DNA of 23,978 bases from Candidatus Raymondbacteria bacterium RIFOXYA2_FULL_49_16 (GTDB lineage: Bacteria > Fibrobacterota > OXYB2-FULL-49-7 > XYB2-FULL-49-35), in assembly GCA_001789205.1 (NCBI GenBank), contig MFYT01000101.1:1-23978 (forward strand). The letters run 5' to 3'. The position numbers and the translations under genes were made by a program. The first letter of the stretch is position 1; the number at the start of each line of letters is the position of its first letter. The notes under the pieces were generated by a model. It was not told the origin of the DNA. It saw only the letters and a list, made by a program, of their open reading frames with translations, and searched no databases. This document shows, piece after piece, positions 22,417 to 23,978 of this stretch.

Positions 22417-22778
22417 GGTTTTCCCGGTGATTCATGAGTTTTAAGCCTTCCAATTATATAAGTAAGTCATTGATATAATATAAGATATGGAATTAAGTGC
22501 TTTCCATACCTCTTTTCTATTAAATAAAAAACTAACCCTATTACAGGTGAGATATTCTTTGATGTCCAGTATTTTTGTCAGCATTTTCAATCCATGTCCG
22601 CACCGTTTCTCAAGTTCGCGATCGGTTCTGGAGCCCCAGTGCCAAACCGTGGCGCCTGCCCTGAGCCTTGCCGAAGGGTCAGGTTGAGCGGCAATGTTGC
22701 TTTGCGCTGGGGCTCATTCATAATAATCCTAACCATTTAATCCCCAGTGTCAGAGTGTTTTCTCCCGTGTGCCTTTTA
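22417..22778. other. Intergenic region between rhuM-like and NTase genes
   Basis: These 362 bp hold the upstream region of the minus-strand rhuM-like gene, with a TATAAT at about 22455-22460 (minus strand) but no good -35, and repeat copy B (22631-22715). A plus-strand reading frame here ends in the peptide PALSLAEGSG, a known by-product of translating a widespread palindromic repeat, and is not a gene. Confidence 0.5.
22631..22715. repeat. Imperfect palindromic repeat, copy B (attC-like)
   Basis: The outer arms GAGCCCCAG (22631-22639) and CTGGGGCTC (22707-22715) are perfect complements. The inner arms CCTG (22655-22658)/CAGG (22680-22683) and CCCT (22659-22662)/AGGG (22675-22678) pair with T22679 left out, the same unpaired base as in copies A and C. 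The conserved arm (22679-22706) differs from copies A and C at one position. The tip (22659-22678) resembles the palindrome CCCTGAGCTTGTCGAAGGG that is scattered through many bacterial genomes. Confidence 0.75.
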
Positions 22779-23333
22779 TTACTTCTCTTTTTTTTGTTCC
22801 AAAAGTCTGCGTTCAAATTCTTTAAGTTTTTCAGGCCGTTTTTCACGCTCCGCCCATTTTCGAATATTATCCATATCCACTTCGTTCATCTGGCAGATCA
22901 TGATGGCTTGCTCAAGACATTGCGCATCGTTCGCATGAAAGTAACTTGTGAGGCGGTCTTTGGCGGAATCCGTAGCCGAGAGCAGGGAAAGGCTGCCGGT
23001 CTTGAATTTCAGTTCAACAGGCTTAATTTTAAGTTCTTCCCCAATTCCAAGCGGGCCAGGCGGAAATTCGACGGAATAAACGACGGATTTGTTTATATAT
23101 ATTCTTCCAGTCTTATTGAACCCAAGTTCGGACATGACCCGGTCAATGACTTTTTGGTTCTCGCTCAGGACATAATTTACCACAAAATCGAGATCGCCAG
23201 TCACATATTTATTGTTGCTATAAATTTCTACGCAAGCCCCTCCGGAAAGGGTGGCTTTCAGTCCTTCTTTCGACAAAGCTTCACAAATGATAGCTGCAAG
23301 TTCTCCAATTGAAAGGGTGCTTAAATCATTCAT
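22779..23333 (-). CDS. Nucleotidyltransferase-fold protein (AbiEii-like), TA pair
   Basis: A 184-aa protein with a minimal nucleotidyltransferase fold: GG at 31-32 followed by the metal-binding D47-x-D49 (SGGACVEIYSNNKYVTGDLD), then a strand with VELKFKTGSLSLL and the helical signature LLSATDSAKDRLTSYFHAND (about 117-136). Proteins of this type (AbiEii/MenT-like) act as toxins that modify tRNA or other targets when paired with a winged-helix antitoxin. Its start overlaps the stop of the upstream winged-helix gene by 4 nt (ATGA), with AAAGGTGG as ribosome binding site. The C-terminal tail is very charged (EKRPEKLKEFERRLLEQKKEK). Whether it is toxic or housekeeping cannot be told from sequence. 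Confidence 0.8.
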   Translation of the reverse strand: MNDLSTLSIGELAAIICEALSKEGLKATLSGGACVEIYSNNKYVTGDLDFVVNYVLSENQKVIDRVMSELGFNKTGRIYINKSVVYSVEFPPGPLGIGEELKIKPVELKFKTGSLSLLSATDSAKDRLTSYFHANDAQCLEQAIMICQMNEVDMDNIRKWAEREKRPEKLKEFERRLLEQKKEK

Positions 23334-23695
23334 GTGCCACCTTTTTTCTCAAGGTCTTCCAGAAGAATGACAGGCTTGCCCTTTGCCCTGGGTCTGCGCC
23401 GGTTGAAAAGGAGTTTTTGCTTCAAATCAGGAGGATATGCATCAATGGCTTTGAGCAGCAATGCGGATAATTCCTTCCGCAGATAAAATCTGGGATTCAT
23501 CTGGTATGCTATTGTACGGCCATACGGTTTGGAAATCAGCACACCATCAGCCTCCAAACGATTCAGTTCCCGTTTGATTGGGCGATCCGGACATTTCCAG
23601 AATTCGGTTATTTCCGCGGCGTATCCTTCTTCCCTTGCCGCAATAAAGACGAGTATGCGTTCTCTGCTGAGCGAACCCAATAGAGTTTTTAACAT
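23330..23695 (-). CDS. Winged-helix regulator/antitoxin paired with the NTase
   Basis: A 121-aa protein with an ArsR-like winged helix in its first 80 residues (SLSRERILVFIAAREEGYAA; KCPDRPIKRELNRLEADGVL as recognition helix; SKPYGRTIAYQMNP as wing). A basic tail follows (KLLFNRRRPRAKGKPVILLE). It overlaps the nucleotidyltransferase-fold gene by 4 nt and lies upstream of it, the usual order for antitoxin/regulator then toxin. AGAGGG is 4 nt before the ATG. A 12-bp perfect palindrome at the predicted transcription start suggests self-repression. Confidence 0.82.
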   Translation of the reverse strand: MLKTLLGSLSRERILVFIAAREEGYAAEITEFWKCPDRPIKRELNRLEADGVLISKPYGRTIAYQMNPRFYLRKELSALLLKAIDAYPPDLKQKLLFNRRRPRAKGKPVILLEDLEKKGGT

Positions 23696-23742
23696 ATAGC
23701 CCTCTAGTTCTCAAAAGACTGTCTTGTAAGGGTTAATTATTG

Positions 23743-23754
23743 ACCCATATGGGT
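23743..23754. promoter_or_regulatory. Candidate autoregulatory operator of the wHTH-NTase pair
   Basis: A perfect 12-bp palindrome ACCCATATGGGT sits on the predicted transcription start of the pair. A further half-site GGGTTA lies at 23730-23735. The palindrome is the right size for a dimeric winged-helix protein. Binding by the encoded regulator is inferred. Confidence 0.6.
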
Positions 23755-23757
23755 TAT

Positions 23758-23786
23758 AATATAACTTATTCTTCGCTCAAGTTCAA
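23758..23786 (-). promoter_or_regulatory. Promoter of the wHTH-NTase pair
   Basis: On the minus strand TTGAAC (23781-23786) and TATATT (23758-23763) are separated by exactly 17 bp; four of six and five of six bases match the sigma-70 consensus. The start would be near 23751, inside the palindromic operator, giving a leader of about 55 nt. The -35 lies at the end of repeat copy C, so the repeat itself supplies part of the promoter. Confidence 0.6.
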
Positions 23787-23888
23787 CGTCAGGCCGGTAA
23801 CCTGCGCGTGACAACCAATTCTAAACCCTTTCTGGAACCTTGGTTCCCTATAACATGGCGTCAGGTTGAGCGGCAATGTTGCCTTGCG
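23784..23888. repeat. Imperfect palindromic repeat, copy C (attC-like)
   Basis: Arms pair as in copy A: CAAC 23784-23787 with GTTG 23878-23881; GCCG 23793-23796 with CGGC 23871-23874; ACCTG 23800-23804 with CAGGT 23862-23866; CGC 23805-23807 with GCG 23858-23860. T23861 is unpaired. The tip is a 50-nt insert with its own perfect hairpin (GGAACC 23834-23839, GGTTCC 23842-23847). Box GTTCAAC (23781-23787) fits the attC RYYYAAC consensus exactly, and its complement fits GTTRRRY. The 28-nt right arm (23861-23888) is identical to copy A. Confidence 0.75.
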
Positions 23889-23978
23889 ACTACCACATAG
23901 TTTGATAAAAACATACCCCTAGTGCCACGACCACTTAATTTTTACACTTTTTGTATTTAAATTTTTCTCGCGCTTTTT

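Noticed and set aside
22487-22687. Plus-strand 66-aa reading frame with PALSLAEGSG ending
   Set aside because: The ending is the translation of a palindromic repeat; there is no ribosome binding site and the frame runs through repeat copy B.
21273-23888. CRISPR array
   Set aside because: There are only three repeats, more than 1 kb apart, palindromic with variable tips and with genes between them, so there are no spacers of regular length.

Overview
The window reads as a chromosomal segment from a motile bacterium of the Fibrobacteres-Chlorobi-Bacteroidetes (FCB) side of the tree, possibly a Fibrobacterota relative (Chitinivibrionia/Raymondbacteria-like). Two things point there: a secreted protein ending in a type IX secretion (Por) sorting domain with an SPNPFNPTTT motif, and a flagellar operon in the order known from spirochaetes and other deep-branching flagellates. 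The phylum is an inference; no rRNA or other marker gene is present.

Region 1 (about 230-9980, minus strand) is one long flagellar operon read from high to low coordinates: flbB/motE-like, fliK, flgD, a TIGR02530-type flagellar operon protein, flgE, flbD, fliL, fliM, fliY(N). It encodes hook assembly and length control, a motor-associated collar or chaperone protein, the stator-associated FliL and two C-ring switch proteins. It ends at a clear Rho-independent terminator. motA/motB, usually found between flbD and fliL in the spirochaete order, are absent. A possible 40-residue single-span membrane protein sits upstream. Next to it a good sigma-28-like promoter points the other way, into an unrecognised 263-residue protein, which may therefore belong to the flagellar regulon.

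Region 2 (about 9980-14960) is carbohydrate metabolism: a CE7 (acetyl xylan/cephalosporin C) deacetylase, a flavin-reductase-like protein and a GH2 beta-mannosidase. None has a signal peptide, so they probably act in the cytoplasm on imported acetylated oligosaccharides.

Region 3 (about 14986-16560) is a tripartite hipBST toxin-antitoxin operon (HTH regulator, HipA N-domain antitoxin, kinase toxin; all overlapping). Its promoter region carries three 18-bp operators spaced 41 and 40 bp apart. One lies between the -35 and -10 and reaches into the -10; another contains the hipB ribosome binding site.

Region 4 (about 16616-20935) has a GntR-HTH/LacI-sensor regulator divergent from the type IX-secreted protein, a truncated DUF4143-type ATPase remnant, and a lipoprotein with an HExxH metallopeptidase motif.

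Region 5 (about 21240-23978) is accessory DNA: a RhuM-family protein and a winged-helix/nucleotidyltransferase pair (toxin-antitoxin-like). All three genes are on the minus strand, and each unit is bounded by copies of an imperfect palindromic repeat. The three copies share one arm (28 nt, at most one mismatch), have a variable apical hairpin, and carry an unpaired T at the same place. This looks like a gene-cassette array of integron (attC) type or a similar modular element, although no integrase is in the window.
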